Assembly: GCA_965226945.1 (NCBI GenBank)
Contig: OZ245717.1
Location: 5,828,001-5,892,000 of the forward strand
Reading direction: 5' to 3'
From: SYLG01 sp965226945
Lineage (GTDB): Bacteria; Planctomycetota; Planctomycetia; Gemmatales; Gemmataceae
Length of the DNA stretch: 64,000 nucleotides
Part shown: positions 53,489 to 61,793 of the stretch, one piece after another
Layout of the letters: every line of letters begins with the position of its first letter
How positions within the stretch are numbered: position 1 is the stretch's first letter
Position numbers and translations under genes: made by a program
The notes under the pieces: generated by a model
What the model was told of the DNA's origin: nothing
Databases searched by the model: none
The model's input: the letters and a program-made list of their open reading frames with translations, nothing else

Positions 53489-53513
53489 TGCGATCAGAAT
53501 GTGGGAAAGGACA
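53489..53513 (-). repeat. Right terminal inverted repeat of the transposon
   Basis: 25-bp end whose reverse complement starts TGTCCTTTCCCACATT and finishes TGATCGCA, pairing with 50037-50061. Confidence 0.7.
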
Positions 53514-53858
53514 CTCATGCGCGCCATCCCGAGCGCTTTGTGAAGGGGATCCCTGCCTTCAAAGCGTTTCCAAAAGAGGTCTGGATCAACAAGCCAACTT
53601 TCGATTCAAAGCACTCCTGCAAATCGGCAAAGAAAACCCTGCCGCAAAACCAACCGCTCGGCCAAACGCCGTGCAACCAAAAGCATGAATTGGCACCAAA
53701 GGGAGCCTCACGGGAAGCTGGGCTCCCTTTGGTGCCAGTTCATGCGACCCTCGCATAAAAGTACAGCCCAGGCATGGACCAGGCCTTGATCAATCGACGC
53801 AGTGAACGCCTTCTGTACAAATCAGGAAAATTGGTCTCAAAGATGTTGACACATTCCG
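53514..53858 (+). mobile_element. Right-end remnant of an IS3-type element
   Basis: About 345 bp that match the right end of the complete IS3-type element (61549-61893) with only about five differences seen by eye. It encodes the same transposase C-terminus (ARHPERFVKGIPAFK, KEVWINKPTFDSKHSCKSA) and ends at GTTGACACATTCCG. The left side stops abruptly at the transposon end (53513). So the larger transposon entered an IS3 copy that had inserted in the RHS gene, and a deletion then removed the left part. Confidence 0.85.
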
Positions 53859-53859
53859 G

Positions 53860-55664
53860 ACCGCCGATGCGGTCACCACTCTGGGCTCCGGAGTCGATGG
53901 CAGCGTACGGCTAATCACGACGGCCTATGACAGTCAGGGGAACGCTTACCTGTTCACAAGCTACGATGCGACGAGCAGTGGCAGCGTCGTCAATCAGGTC
54001 AAGCGGGAGTTCAATGGCCTGGGTCAGCTCACCAAGGAATGGCAGGAATATAGCGGCGCCGTCACGGGATCGTCGTCCAATGTTCAGTACACCTATTCCG
54101 AAATGGCGAGCAGCGCGAACCACAGCCGCCTGACGAGTATGACCTACGCCTCGGGTTATGTCGTCAACTACAACTATGGCAGCGGCCTCGACAGCAACAT
54201 CAGCCGACTGACGTCGATCAGCGATTCGTCCAATACGCTGGAATCGCTCTCCTACTTGGGTCTGGGCACGGTGGTCAAGCGCGCCCATTCTCAATCGGGC
54301 GTCGATCTGAGCTACATCAAACTCACCGGGGAATCCGCAGGCGACGCCGGCGATCAATATAACGGTCTCGATCGTTTTGGCCGCATCGTCGATCAACGCT
54401 GGATCAATGGCAGCAATGTCGATGTCGACCGGTTTAAATATGGCTATGACCGCAATGGCAATGTTCTTTACAAGGAGAACATCGTCAACTCCGGCCTGAG
54501 CGAGGTTTACACCTACGACGATCTGAATCAGTTAGCTTCGTACAAGCTGGGTACTCTGAATGTCGGCAAGACCGATGTCACCGGCTCCCCCACCAATGCG
54601 CAAAGCTGGGATTATGACGCGACGGGCAACTGGGACAGCATCACGACCAATGGCACGACACAGACTCGCGGCGCCAACAAACAGAACGAGATTACGTCGG
54701 TCAGCAGCGCGACAACACCCACCTATGACAATAACGGAAACCTTACTAAGGACGAAAACAATTATCGCTTCGTTTGGGATGCCTGGAACCGTGAAGTTAA
54801 AATTAAGAACTCTTCGGACACCGTCATCGCGACGAATAGCTACGATGGGTTGAACCGCAAGGTCAAGGTTGTCGCCAATTCGACCACGACCGATCGGCTG
54901 TTTAGCTCCGACTGGCAATTGCTTGAGGAAAAAGTCGGTTCCAACACCAAAATGAGAAATGTCTGGAGTCCGGTCTATGTCGATGCGATGGTGAGCCGGG
55001 ATCGGGACACCGATGCCAATGGGTCGCTAGATGAACGGCTCTATGCGTTGCAGGATGCTAACTTCAATGTAACGGCGATTACGAACACCAGTGGATCGGT
55101 GCAGGAGAAATACACGGAAACACCGTTTGGTGTGACGACCTTCCGAAATTCCTCCGGAACGGCAATTGGGTCAAGCGGCAAGGATTGGGTTTTCTTGCAT
55201 CAGGGGGGCAGGCGGATATCATTGGCAATATGGATTTTAGAAATCGCGTGCTAAGCCCGACATTGGGTAGGTGGTTGTCGAATGATCCTTTGGGATTTGG
55301 TGCGGGAGATGTGAATAAATATCGGTATGAAACTGACGCACCGACGAATGCCCTCGATCCGATGGGGCTGGAAGAAACAGGCGAAGATGAGACTACTTCA
55401 TCGTATAATGTAATAATAGGGGGCCGTAAATATAGGTTGGTTTTAATTGGAACTAATACAAGGGTTATAATTACAGGGCCTGGTGTTATTAATGTACTTG
55501 AACAGCCAAAAGTTATAGATGATTTTCAATTTGCTTTGGAGCCCTATCCTATTGGAGAGACCATTGAGGCGCCTGATGGCGGTCCATTCCTTATCGGAAC
55601 GCCAGTTAATCCGAGGGGTGAGGATCCACCCCTCCATATCGCACCGTACCAGGAGGTGGAATGA
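53860..55664 (+). pseudogene. RHS repeat protein, C-terminal fragment with core and variable tip
   Basis: RHS sequence resumes directly after the IS3 remnant (TADAVTTLGSGVDGSVRLIT). YD repeats follow (SRLTSMTYASGYVVNYNYGS, VDRFKYGYDRNGNVLYKENI, FVWDAWNREVKIKNSSDTVI), then the start of the core (EKYTETPFGVTTFRNSSGT). At the G6 run 55203-55208 the frame must shift by -1 to continue into the core DFRNRVLSPTLGRWLSNDPL then NKYRYETDAPTNALDPMGLE. After DPMGL comes a ~95-residue AT-rich variable tip (SSYNVIIGGRKYRLVLIGTN, IGETIEAPDGGPFLIGTPVN) of unknown function. In RHS toxins this tip is the effector. As it stands the gene is broken by the upstream insertion and the frameshift. Confidence 0.75.
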
Positions 55665-55888
55665 AAGTCCCTGCTCCAATCAATGGGTTTGATGAAAATC
55701 CCCCAGCAAAGTCAATGTTCCCGAATCCAGGAGATTCTGGTTTCTCCCGGCCTATAAATGAAGACGCCTCCTTCACTACTCCCGGCCTTCCCGTTGAACA
55801 CAGTGATCGGCCGCCGACGAAATCGCCAATCAAGGGGCCTCCCGGACGAGCACCCAAGTTTGGCGAACAGATAGCAAATCCAAATTAA
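55661..55888 (+). CDS. 75-residue Pro-rich protein overlapping the RHS tip
   Basis: The ATG at 55661 overlaps the RHS stop as ATGA and has a perfect AGGAGG (55651-55656) 4 nt upstream, so translation is likely even though the product is short. The sequence is Pro/Ser/Gly-rich (MKVPAPINGFDENPPAKSMF, HSDRPPTKSPIKGPPGRAPK) with no membrane segment and no recognised family. Genes in this position after an RHS tip are often immunity proteins, but those are usually folded domains of 100 residues or more, so this assignment is weak. It may equally be part of the tip in another frame. Confidence 0.45.
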   Translation: MKVPAPINGFDENPPAKSMFPNPGDSGFSRPINEDASFTTPGLPVEHSDRPPTKSPIKGPPGRAPKFGEQIANPN

Positions 55889-56022
55889 ATATGTTGTTAT
55901 TGCTAGAAATAATAAAATATTTAATAAAAAGTTTTATAAGATGCGTGTGTTATTCGATTAGGATGGCAGAGAGTAAATTATGATATATTCAGGCGGCAAC
56001 TTTTGTTTAAAGGGAAGTGCGC

Positions 56023-57597
56023 ATGCTATTATGGGAAGTCTTCTTGGTGGTGGTGTTTGGTCAATTTACTGGCGCAAATTTGATCAAGGATAAAATGAGT
56101 GCTGGTCAGCCGCGCCAAATAGAAGCTGATTCAGTCAAAGCATGGCTTGCCGCTGGCGCGACTGTAGGGTTTTTCGGTGAGGTCATCGGTCCCGAATGGA
56201 AGTCCGACTGGGGGCATTGGCAAAAATTTGAGTTTCAGAAAAATACTTCTAACTTAAGCAGCCACTACCTTGGTTTTTTTTGGAGTGGATCAGGCACTGG
56301 ACAACTGCAAAGGCTTCCTGATCCAGGCGTCCCTTTTGGATTAATTGTACGATCTACTCACCCTGACAAAATAGTAAGCAATTTGGCGCATCTAAAAAAC
56401 CTAAAAACATTGGTGCTTTCATTCAATCGCCTCTCTGACGACGGATTAGAGGGGCTTCAAAATTTAGGAAGCTTAGAGGTCCTTGATCTTGGGTTTACAA
56501 AAGTATTTGAGCCAGGTCTTAAAAAAATTGCCGATCTGAACGCTCTCAAAGTGTTAGTGCTTTCTAGCACAAATGTCACAGGCCCATCAATGCTGCATTT
56601 AAGTTCATTAAAAAATCTAGACATGCTTGTCCTTTCGAATACTGATATAGGGGATTCTGGCCTAAAAAATATCGCCTTAATAGAAAATCTAAAAATGCTC
56701 GATTTGACAGCGGCCTTTATTTCAGACGGATGTTGGAAGTATTTGGCAAAGTTAAATTTTCTTGAAACTTTGATTTTGTCGCATAATTCGCTTAGTGGGA
56801 TTGGAATAAAGGGCTTGGCTAGATGTCGCCAATTGAGGAGCTTATTTATTTCAGATGTTAAAATGACCGACGTTGGCTGCTCCGAAATTGCCGAATTAAC
56901 TAATCTCGTTGTTTTGGATATCAGTTCTAATAAGCTCACTGGGTCTGGTATGTCCGGCTTTTCGAGACTTTCTAAACTTCAGGTATTAAATGTCTCAAAT
57001 AATTTGGTAACAGATAGGGTGCTTAAATTTCTTTCTGAAACCAGTCAAATAAGGAATCTAAATTTATCTTATAATTCTGTAACTAACAGTGGTCTGCAAT
57101 GCATAAGTCATTTGCTTGATCTCCAGGTGTTATGTATTGCAGGTAATAAAATTGACGACTCTGGTTTTGCCTGGTTAAAAAACCTCAATCATATACATAC
57201 CATTAACGCCTCAAACACAAGTATTAATGGAATTGGGTTTAATAATTTGCCCGCAAAAGATACTATAAAAAGTTTGAATCTAAGTGGAACGCGTATTTCA
57301 GACGCTAATTTTGGTGAGATAAGTCGATTTTTTAATTTAGAGGTTCTAGATTTAAGCAGAACCTCTATTTCGGATTCTTCGGTTGCGCGATTGCTAAAAT
57401 GCGAACGTCTGACATCCTTGAACTTGTCCGAGACATCGATTACCGATGCCTCTTTCGGTAAACTCGCGCAATTCAAAAAACTAAAAGATTTATATATTGG
57501 AGGTACGCGTGTTTCCGGTTTCGATGTAGATACTCTTAGATCTAAAATGCCTCATTGTAATATTCACTATTGGAGTGTTCCAAAAAGAACGCCTTAG
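56023..57597 (+). CDS. Secreted leucine-rich repeat protein, AT-rich
   Basis: About 524 residues with a signal-peptide-like start (MLLWEVFLVVVFGQFTGANL). From residue ~120 it carries around 16 leucine-rich repeats of about 23-24 residues of the type LKNLKTLVLSFNRLSDDGLE, LNALKVLVLSSTNVTGPSML, LKNLDMLVLSNTDIGDSGLK, FFNLEVLDLSRTSISDSSVA. This forms a solenoid and ends with a short C-terminal tail (KMPHCNIHYWSVPKRTP). The ATG at 56023 has AGGGAA about 6 nt upstream; a GTG at 56017 lies two codons earlier. The gene is much more AT-rich than its surroundings, as is the RHS tip, which suggests they arrived together. A role as immunity, effector or surface adhesion protein cannot be decided from sequence. 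Confidence 0.82.
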   Translation: MLLWEVFLVVVFGQFTGANLIKDKMSAGQPRQIEADSVKAWLAAGATVGFFGEVIGPEWKSDWGHWQKFEFQKNTSNLSSHYLGFFWSGSGTGQLQRLPDPGVPFGLIVRSTHPDKIVSNLAHLKNLKTLVLSFNRLSDDGLEGLQNLGSLEVLDLGFTKVFEPGLKKIADLNALKVLVLSSTNVTGPSMLHLSSLKNLDMLVLSNTDIGDSGLKNIALIENLKMLDLTAAFISDGCWKYLAKLNFLETLILSHNSLSGIGIKGLARCRQLRSLFISDVKMTDVGCSEIAELTNLVVLDISSNKLTGSGMSGFSRLSKLQVLNVSNNLVTDRVLKFLSETSQIRNLNLSYNSVTNSGLQCISHLLDLQVLCIAGNKIDDSGFAWLKNLNHIHTINASNTSINGIGFNNLPAKDTIKSLNLSGTRISDANFGEISRFFNLEVLDLSRTSISDSSVARLLKCERLTSLNLSETSITDASFGKLAQFKKLKDLYIGGTRVSGFDVDTLRSKMPHCNIHYWSVPKRTP

Positions 57598-57615
57598 ATC
57601 AGAAGAAAAATTGGG

Positions 57616-57707
57616 CATTCTAGAATGGCACTAAGCTAGTCCGCAAAGGTATTTCCCATCAATTGTTTGGGAAAGGCAAAAGGGGACATTCTAGAATGGC
57701 ACTAAGC
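57616..57707. repeat. Pair of 21-bp direct repeats containing TTCTAGAA
   Basis: CATTCTAGAATGGCACTAAG plus C occurs identically at 57616-57636 and 57687-57707, 71 bp apart, with a TTCTAGAA palindrome inside each. They lie just left of the IS4-type transposase fragment and may be ends of that element or its relatives. Confidence 0.55.
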
Positions 57708-57803
57708 GAGCGGTAAGCGCAAAAGGCAAAAAGACTTGAGGCAAACGAAGGCCTCCTGGCATCATGGCGTTGTCACTCGACCCATGGGCAAGGAGGCCCT
57801 CGG

Positions 57804-58309
57804 ATGCACCGACGCATTGATACCGCACTGCGGCGAATTCGGCAAGACCTAAGCAACATCCTGGGGCGCCCGACCGTCGAACGGATCTGTCAGCAAATCG
57901 GGCACCGTTGGCGAGCCGGGATCCTCTGTCCTTTTGCCACCCTTCACTGGTTCTTGCTCCAGGTCCTTAGTGGCAATACGGCTCTCGAACATATCGCGAC
58001 GCTCGCCAAGAAAGCGTTCACCGACTCGGCCTACTGCCAGGCGCGAAGTCGGCTCCCTCTGGCGGTCTACCAAGCGATCCTTCGCGCTCTGATCAAGGCT
58101 TTCATCCCCGAAACGTCCAACGGCCGATGGCATGGGCACCGAACCTTCCTGATCGACGGTTCATCATTTTCCATGCCCGACACTCCGGAGCTGCAGGCCC
58201 ACTTCGGCCAACCGGGAGCCCAGGCCGCCTGATGCGGCTTCCCCGTTGCCAAGATTCTGGCCCTGTTTCACGCGGGCACCGGCCTCCTCTTGGAGGTTAT
58301 GGCCGCGCC
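57804..58309 (+). pseudogene. IS4-type transposase, interrupted and truncated
   Basis: The open frame 57804-58232 (RRIRQDLSNILGRPTVERIC, FATLHWFLLQVLSGNTALEH, SAYCQARSRLPLAVYQAILR, GHRTFLIDGSSFSMPDTPEL) ends at a TGA where Gly is expected. Past it the same frame continues with CGFPVAKILALFHAGTGLLL and EVMAAP. The second and third catalytic acids are missing because the ISL3 element begins near 58310. The first catalytic Asp is in LIDGSSFSMPD. It is therefore dead by both a nonsense codon and an insertion. Confidence 0.8.
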
Positions 58310-60170
58310 CTGGAGACCGGCATCGAAATTGGGGTTCTCCCGCACATTTGGTGAGTCGCTTCCGCGTAATCATATGAGTATTTCCTTTTCTTTTTTTTAC
58401 TTATTTAGCACCCTCGCTTTCAAAAGCTTCATTCCAGCCCGGCCATACATTTGGCGTTTGATCGTTTTCAGCCGGTTAACCTGGCCTTCCACGGGTCCGT
58501 TGCTCCAGGTTGTCGATATTGCTGCCTCCACCGCTTTGGAGTCGTGGATCAGACTAGCGGCCAGATTTTTCAAATCGGCGGAGCCAAGGTCATCGACTTT
58601 TGATTTCCAACCCGCCAGTGTCATCGAACCTTTTTGACGGAACATGTCAAGCAGTTCCTCTGCCAAACATAGTGCAGCGGCCAGCTTGGGATTCTGAGTC
58701 CGGATCCTTTCCAGAATTTTTGCCGATCGCCCTTTTGGTTTTGGATTCATGATCCGGAAAGATAATTTCCTGGGTGATGGCGCGGGTTGTCGTGACCTCA
58801 CGGCGTTCCGATGTTGAGCGCCTGCAGGGCGAGGGCCTGGCCGGCCGGTGCTTCCAATGATTCGATTCAAGTATCGGCGGGTGGCATCATAACTCCCGGC
58901 GAATCCCTTGTCTTTCAAAAGCTTGAAAAGGTCGATGCTTTTGCGATTTCCGGCGCCGATCCATTCCCTTATCAATGGAGCGTACGGATCCAGTCGAGTC
59001 GGTGGCAAGCGGCCGGGGTTCCAGTTTGGGCACCGATCGAGGCGGCGGTAGCGCCGGACACTCTTTACGTCCACTCCGAGCAACCGGGCAATTTTCCGAC
59101 ACGGTTCACCTCGGGCCGTGAGTTCCTTTACTTCCTTGAAATGATCCTCACGCAATCGCCGTTTGTCTTCTCGCCGCGCATCTTTTTCCGTGCGAGGTTC
59201 TAAGGTCGGTTCTTCCGAAGTAACGGGGGCTTCCCTGGCCGAGTCTTGACTGAATTCTTCCCGATTTACCGCAGCACTTGCGATTCGGATCTCATCACCA
59301 TGTCGTGACAAGACCTTTTCAATCGCCTCTCGAACGTTGCACAGCAGGTGGAATCGATCGGCCACTTGTTTCGCTTGGGGCGCGGCCAAGGTCGCGGCTT
59401 CAATGTATGCCGGCCAGCGATCTCGGGTTATGACTTCAACCTGTGGGTTTGCGGAAAGCCAGTTTTTCAATTCTTCGCCATCTCGACCGGGAAGAAGGTC
59501 GATCACCGTTCCACGTTCAAGATCAATCAGAATGGTTCCATAGACTTGCCCCTTGCGAAGGGCCCAGTCATCAATGCCAACATATCGCGGACGCGGTCGA
59601 CACTCCTGGGATGCGCTTTTGATCCGCCGCAGAATGGTGTCTGGGCTAGCGGAAAGTGCTAATTTCACCGCGAGCCGCGCCCCGGCCTCGCCACCGAGCG
59701 CTAAACCAATGGCGCGCTGAGAGAGCGACATTTCTCCGGTCGTTCGGGCGTATTTTTCCGTCAGTCCGGGAACCCGTTCGCAAAAAACGGACTGAGGGCA
59801 ATCGAGGGATTGGCATGCGAACTTGCGAGCCATGAGTGACAGGATCAGTGGATGCCCAAGGCAGGGTTGATCTCGAATCAGTCGATGGTATCGCCCTTGG
59901 ACCTTGGAGGAATTCTGCCCACAACGGGGGCAAGGAGCAAATGGTTGGCTGGTCACCAAGTCGACAACCAGACTTGTCCGATCGAACCTAACACACTGAA
60001 TGCGGACAAGGTCATCCGCAGGCAATAGCGCTGCGAAAATTGAAGCGTCCATAGGACCCCGCGGCATCCTGCCGTGCGAAAAAACGTGCTATGCAGCTGC
60101 TTTATCGCTTCCCTGAGCTTTTCGCATCTCCAAAAGTGCGGGAGAGCCCCAATTCGCCGCCGATCTCCAG
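58310..60170. mobile_element. ISL3-family insertion sequence
   Basis: Encloses one minus-strand ISL3 transposase. Inverted repeats are clear at 58331 (GGGGTTCTCCCGCACATTTG) and, as reverse complement, at 60150 (GGGGCTCTCCCGCACTTTTG). Similarity continues outward for about 20 bp on both sides (CTGGAGAccGGCatCGAAATT / CTGGAGAtCGGCggCGAATT), so the true ends may be near 58310 and 60170. With those ends the flanks GCCGCGCC (58302-58309) and GCCGCCCC (60170-60177) match at 7 of 8 positions, as for an 8-bp ISL3 target duplication. It is inserted in the IS4-type transposase gene. Confidence 0.8.
58397..60067 (-). CDS. ISL3-family transposase
   Basis: About 556 residues. An N-terminal zinc-binding part (SQPFAPCPRCGQNSSKVQGR, FACQSLDCPQSVFCERVPGL) precedes the helix-turn-helix and DDE core: GIDDWALRKGQVYGTILIDL, VEVITRDRWPAYIEAATLAA (second Asp), and the C-terminal WSNGPVEGQVNRLKTIKRQM followed by YGRAG, which is the ISL3 signature with its Glu. 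A charged insertion lies near residues 265-330 (EPTLEPRTEKDARREDKRRL). The open frame is intact, so this copy may be active. Start at the ATG at 60067; an ATG five codons further in is possible. Confidence 0.9.
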   Translation of the reverse strand: MPRGPMDASIFAALLPADDLVRIQCVRFDRTSLVVDLVTSQPFAPCPRCGQNSSKVQGRYHRLIRDQPCLGHPLILSLMARKFACQSLDCPQSVFCERVPGLTEKYARTTGEMSLSQRAIGLALGGEAGARLAVKLALSASPDTILRRIKSASQECRPRPRYVGIDDWALRKGQVYGTILIDLERGTVIDLLPGRDGEELKNWLSANPQVEVITRDRWPAYIEAATLAAPQAKQVADRFHLLCNVREAIEKVLSRHGDEIRIASAAVNREEFSQDSAREAPVTSEEPTLEPRTEKDARREDKRRLREDHFKEVKELTARGEPCRKIARLLGVDVKSVRRYRRLDRCPNWNPGRLPPTRLDPYAPLIREWIGAGNRKSIDLFKLLKDKGFAGSYDATRRYLNRIIGSTGRPGPRPAGAQHRNAVRSRQPAPSPRKLSFRIMNPKPKGRSAKILERIRTQNPKLAAALCLAEELLDMFRQKGSMTLAGWKSKVDDLGSADLKNLAASLIHDSKAVEAAISTTWSNGPVEGQVNRLKTIKRQMYGRAGMKLLKARVLNK

Positions 60171-60249
60171 CCGCCCCCTGTGCCAACATGACGTCAGACC
60201 AAATCGTGGTCTAAAGTAGTGAAGGGCACAGGCAGAAAGCGAGCTGGAA

Positions 60250-60654
60250 GTGGAACCGATTAAACGGGTTATAGGGCTTGGGGATAGCGAGGTTAAAGAG
60301 AAGGCCATTCGTCGACGGTTCGACAAGGAATACAAGATTCGGGTTCTTGAAGAGGTGGATCGTGCGGAAGGAACCCGGAAGGTGGTCGAGATATTAAGAC
60401 GAGAAGGGATCTATCGTTCCCAACTGGACGACTGGCGCCGCAAGCGGGCCCAAGGGGCATTCGGAGCGGACAAGATACCAGCCAAGGGATCAAAAAAGGT
60501 TGGCCCAGCGAAAGAGATGGAAAAACTTCGCCGCCAGGTAGCTGGTCTTGAGAAAGAGCTGCTTCATGCACGGACAATTATTGGGATTCAAAAAAAAGTG
60601 GCGAGTTTAATGGGGAGACCTTTCAAGAGCGACGGAACTCCCGAAACCAAGTGA
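60250..60654 (+). CDS. IS3-type OrfA, helix-turn-helix protein
   Basis: About 134 residues from a GTG at 60250. Residues 10-65 form a transposase_8-type helix-turn-helix (RFDKEYKIRVLEEVDRAEGT then RKVVEILRREGIYRSQLDDW). A coiled coil follows (AKEMEKLRRQVAGLEKELLH). OrfA binds the IS ends. It overlaps orfB by GTGA, so the second frame is probably reached by translational coupling or a frameshift near the end. An A8 run at 60592-60599 looks like a slippery site, but a -1 shift there meets a TAA soon after. Confidence 0.88.
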   Translation: MEPIKRVIGLGDSEVKEKAIRRRFDKEYKIRVLEEVDRAEGTRKVVEILRREGIYRSQLDDWRRKRAQGAFGADKIPAKGSKKVGPAKEMEKLRRQVAGLEKELLHARTIIGIQKKVASLMGRPFKSDGTPETK

Positions 60655-61793
60655 TCGTAGAGGTCCGGGAAAATCGTGGATTAATTTGTCTTCGCAAAGC
60701 CTGCCGTGACCTCGGCGTTTCTCGTGCCAGCTATTACCGGTATGGACGACCAGTCGAGCCGTTCTGCGGACCTCGGCTGCCCAAGCATGTTCCCCGGGCC
60801 TTGACCGCACCGGAGCGGGAGGAGGTCCGGGCCATCCTTTACAGCGAGCGATTCGCTGACAGTTCGGTGCGGGAAGTTCACGCCACTCTTCTCGACGAGA
60901 GAAGGCACCTGTCGTCGGTGAGGACCATGTATCGGATTCTCGCCAGAGACGGCGCAAGCCGCGAGAGGCGGGACCAACTTCGGCACCCCAGCTATGGTAA
61001 GCCGGAATTGCTGGCCACCGGGATCCATCAGGTCTGGTCCTGGGATATCACGATGATTCGTGGCCCGGTGAAAGGGCAGCACTATCGTCTGTATGTCCTT
61101 TTGGACATCTTCAGCCGCTATGTGGTCGGTTGGACGTTGGCGGGAAAAGAATCGGGTACCATTGCCCGAATGTTGATTGCCGAGACGGCAAAAAGGGAGG
61201 GAGTTCCAGAAGGCCAGCTAACGATTCACAGTGATCGAGGTGCACCAATGGTATCCCGTGAAGTCAGCCAGATGCTGGCAGACCTGGGAGTGACCAGGTC
61301 TCAAAGCAGACCGCAGGTTTCCAATGACAACCCGTATTCGGAAAGCCAGTTCAAGACCCTGAAATATCACTCAACCTTCCCCGATCGCTTCGAGAGCTTT
61401 GACGCGGCGCGAACCTTCCTTCGAGGATTCTTCGAGTGGTACAACCAACATCACCATCATGAAGGGCTCCAGATGCTGACCCCGGGAGTGGTTCATTCTG
61501 GACGGGCCGATGAGGTCTTAGCTGAACGACGCGAGACGATGCATCGAGCTCATGCGCGCCATCCCGAGCGCTTTGTGAAGGGGATCCCTGCCTTCAAATC
61601 GTTTCCAAAAGAGGTCTGGATCAACAAGCCAACTTTCGATTCAAAGCACCCCTGCAAATCGGCAAAGAAAACCCTGCCGCAAAACCAACCGCTCGGCCAA
61701 ACGCCGTGCAACCAAAAGCATGAATTGGCACCAAAGGGAGCCTCACGGGAAGCTGGGCTCCCTTTGGTGCCAGTTCATGCGACCCTCGCATAA
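60651..61793 (+). CDS. IS3-type OrfB, DDE integrase-like transposase
   Basis: About 380 residues. An HTH_21 region (RGLICLRKACRDLGVSRASY) precedes the rve core: first Asp in GIHQVWSWDITMIRGPVKGQ, second in LTIHSDRGAPMVSREVSQML, and Glu in SNDNPYSESQFKTLKYHSTF. The C-terminal ~75 residues (HPERFVKGIPAFKSFPKEVW to VPVHATLA) are outside the usual fold; their DNA holds a 25-bp near-perfect inverted repeat (61718-61742 / 61756-61780). The start is a GTG at 60651 inside the orfA stop overlap. The reading frame is intact. Confidence 0.88.
   Translation: MIVEVRENRGLICLRKACRDLGVSRASYYRYGRPVEPFCGPRLPKHVPRALTAPEREEVRAILYSERFADSSVREVHATLLDERRHLSSVRTMYRILARDGASRERRDQLRHPSYGKPELLATGIHQVWSWDITMIRGPVKGQHYRLYVLLDIFSRYVVGWTLAGKESGTIARMLIAETAKREGVPEGQLTIHSDRGAPMVSREVSQMLADLGVTRSQSRPQVSNDNPYSESQFKTLKYHSTFPDRFESFDAARTFLRGFFEWYNQHHHHEGLQMLTPGVVHSGRADEVLAERRETMHRAHARHPERFVKGIPAFKSFPKEVWINKPTFDSKHPCKSAKKTLPQNQPLGQTPCNQKHELAPKGASREAGLPLVPVHATLA
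61718..61780 (+). terminator. Long hairpin near the right end of the IS3-type element
   Basis: Arms 61718-61742 and 61756-61780 pair over 25 bp with one mismatch (core GGCACCAAAGGGAGCC / GGCTCCCTTTGGTGCC) around a 13-nt loop. It overlaps the last codons of orfB and is also present in the remnant copy (53683-53745). It could stop transcription entering or leaving the element; no T-run follows, so this is only a suggestion. Confidence 0.4.

Larger units (their letters stand above)
50037..53513. mobile_element. Four-gene transposon with TGTCC terminal inverted repeats
   Basis: A 3477-bp element carrying four minus-strand genes: zinc-ribbon/HTH protein, DDE transposase, AAA ATPase and CHC2-type zinc protein. 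The ends are 25-bp imperfect inverted repeats: left 50037-50061 (TGTCCCGAGCCAAATT...) and right 53489-53513 (reverse complement TGTCCTTTCCCACATT...), matching at 19 of 25 positions and sharing TGATCGCA at the inner edge. A second inverted pair lies just inside (TTGTAGCCGAATTCGG at 50063-50078; reverse complement of TTGTTGCCGAATTGCG at 53461-53476). TGT...ACA termini, extra internal end repeats and an ATPase partner resemble Tn7/Tn402/Mu-type elements. Flanks do not match each other (RHS on the left, an IS3 remnant on the right), so no target duplication is left. Confidence 0.75.

Noticed and set aside
60592..60620. A8 run in orfA as a programmed -1 frameshift site for the IS3 transposase
   Set aside because: A -1 shift there runs into TAA within a few codons; the GTGA overlap at 60651 is the better route to orfB.
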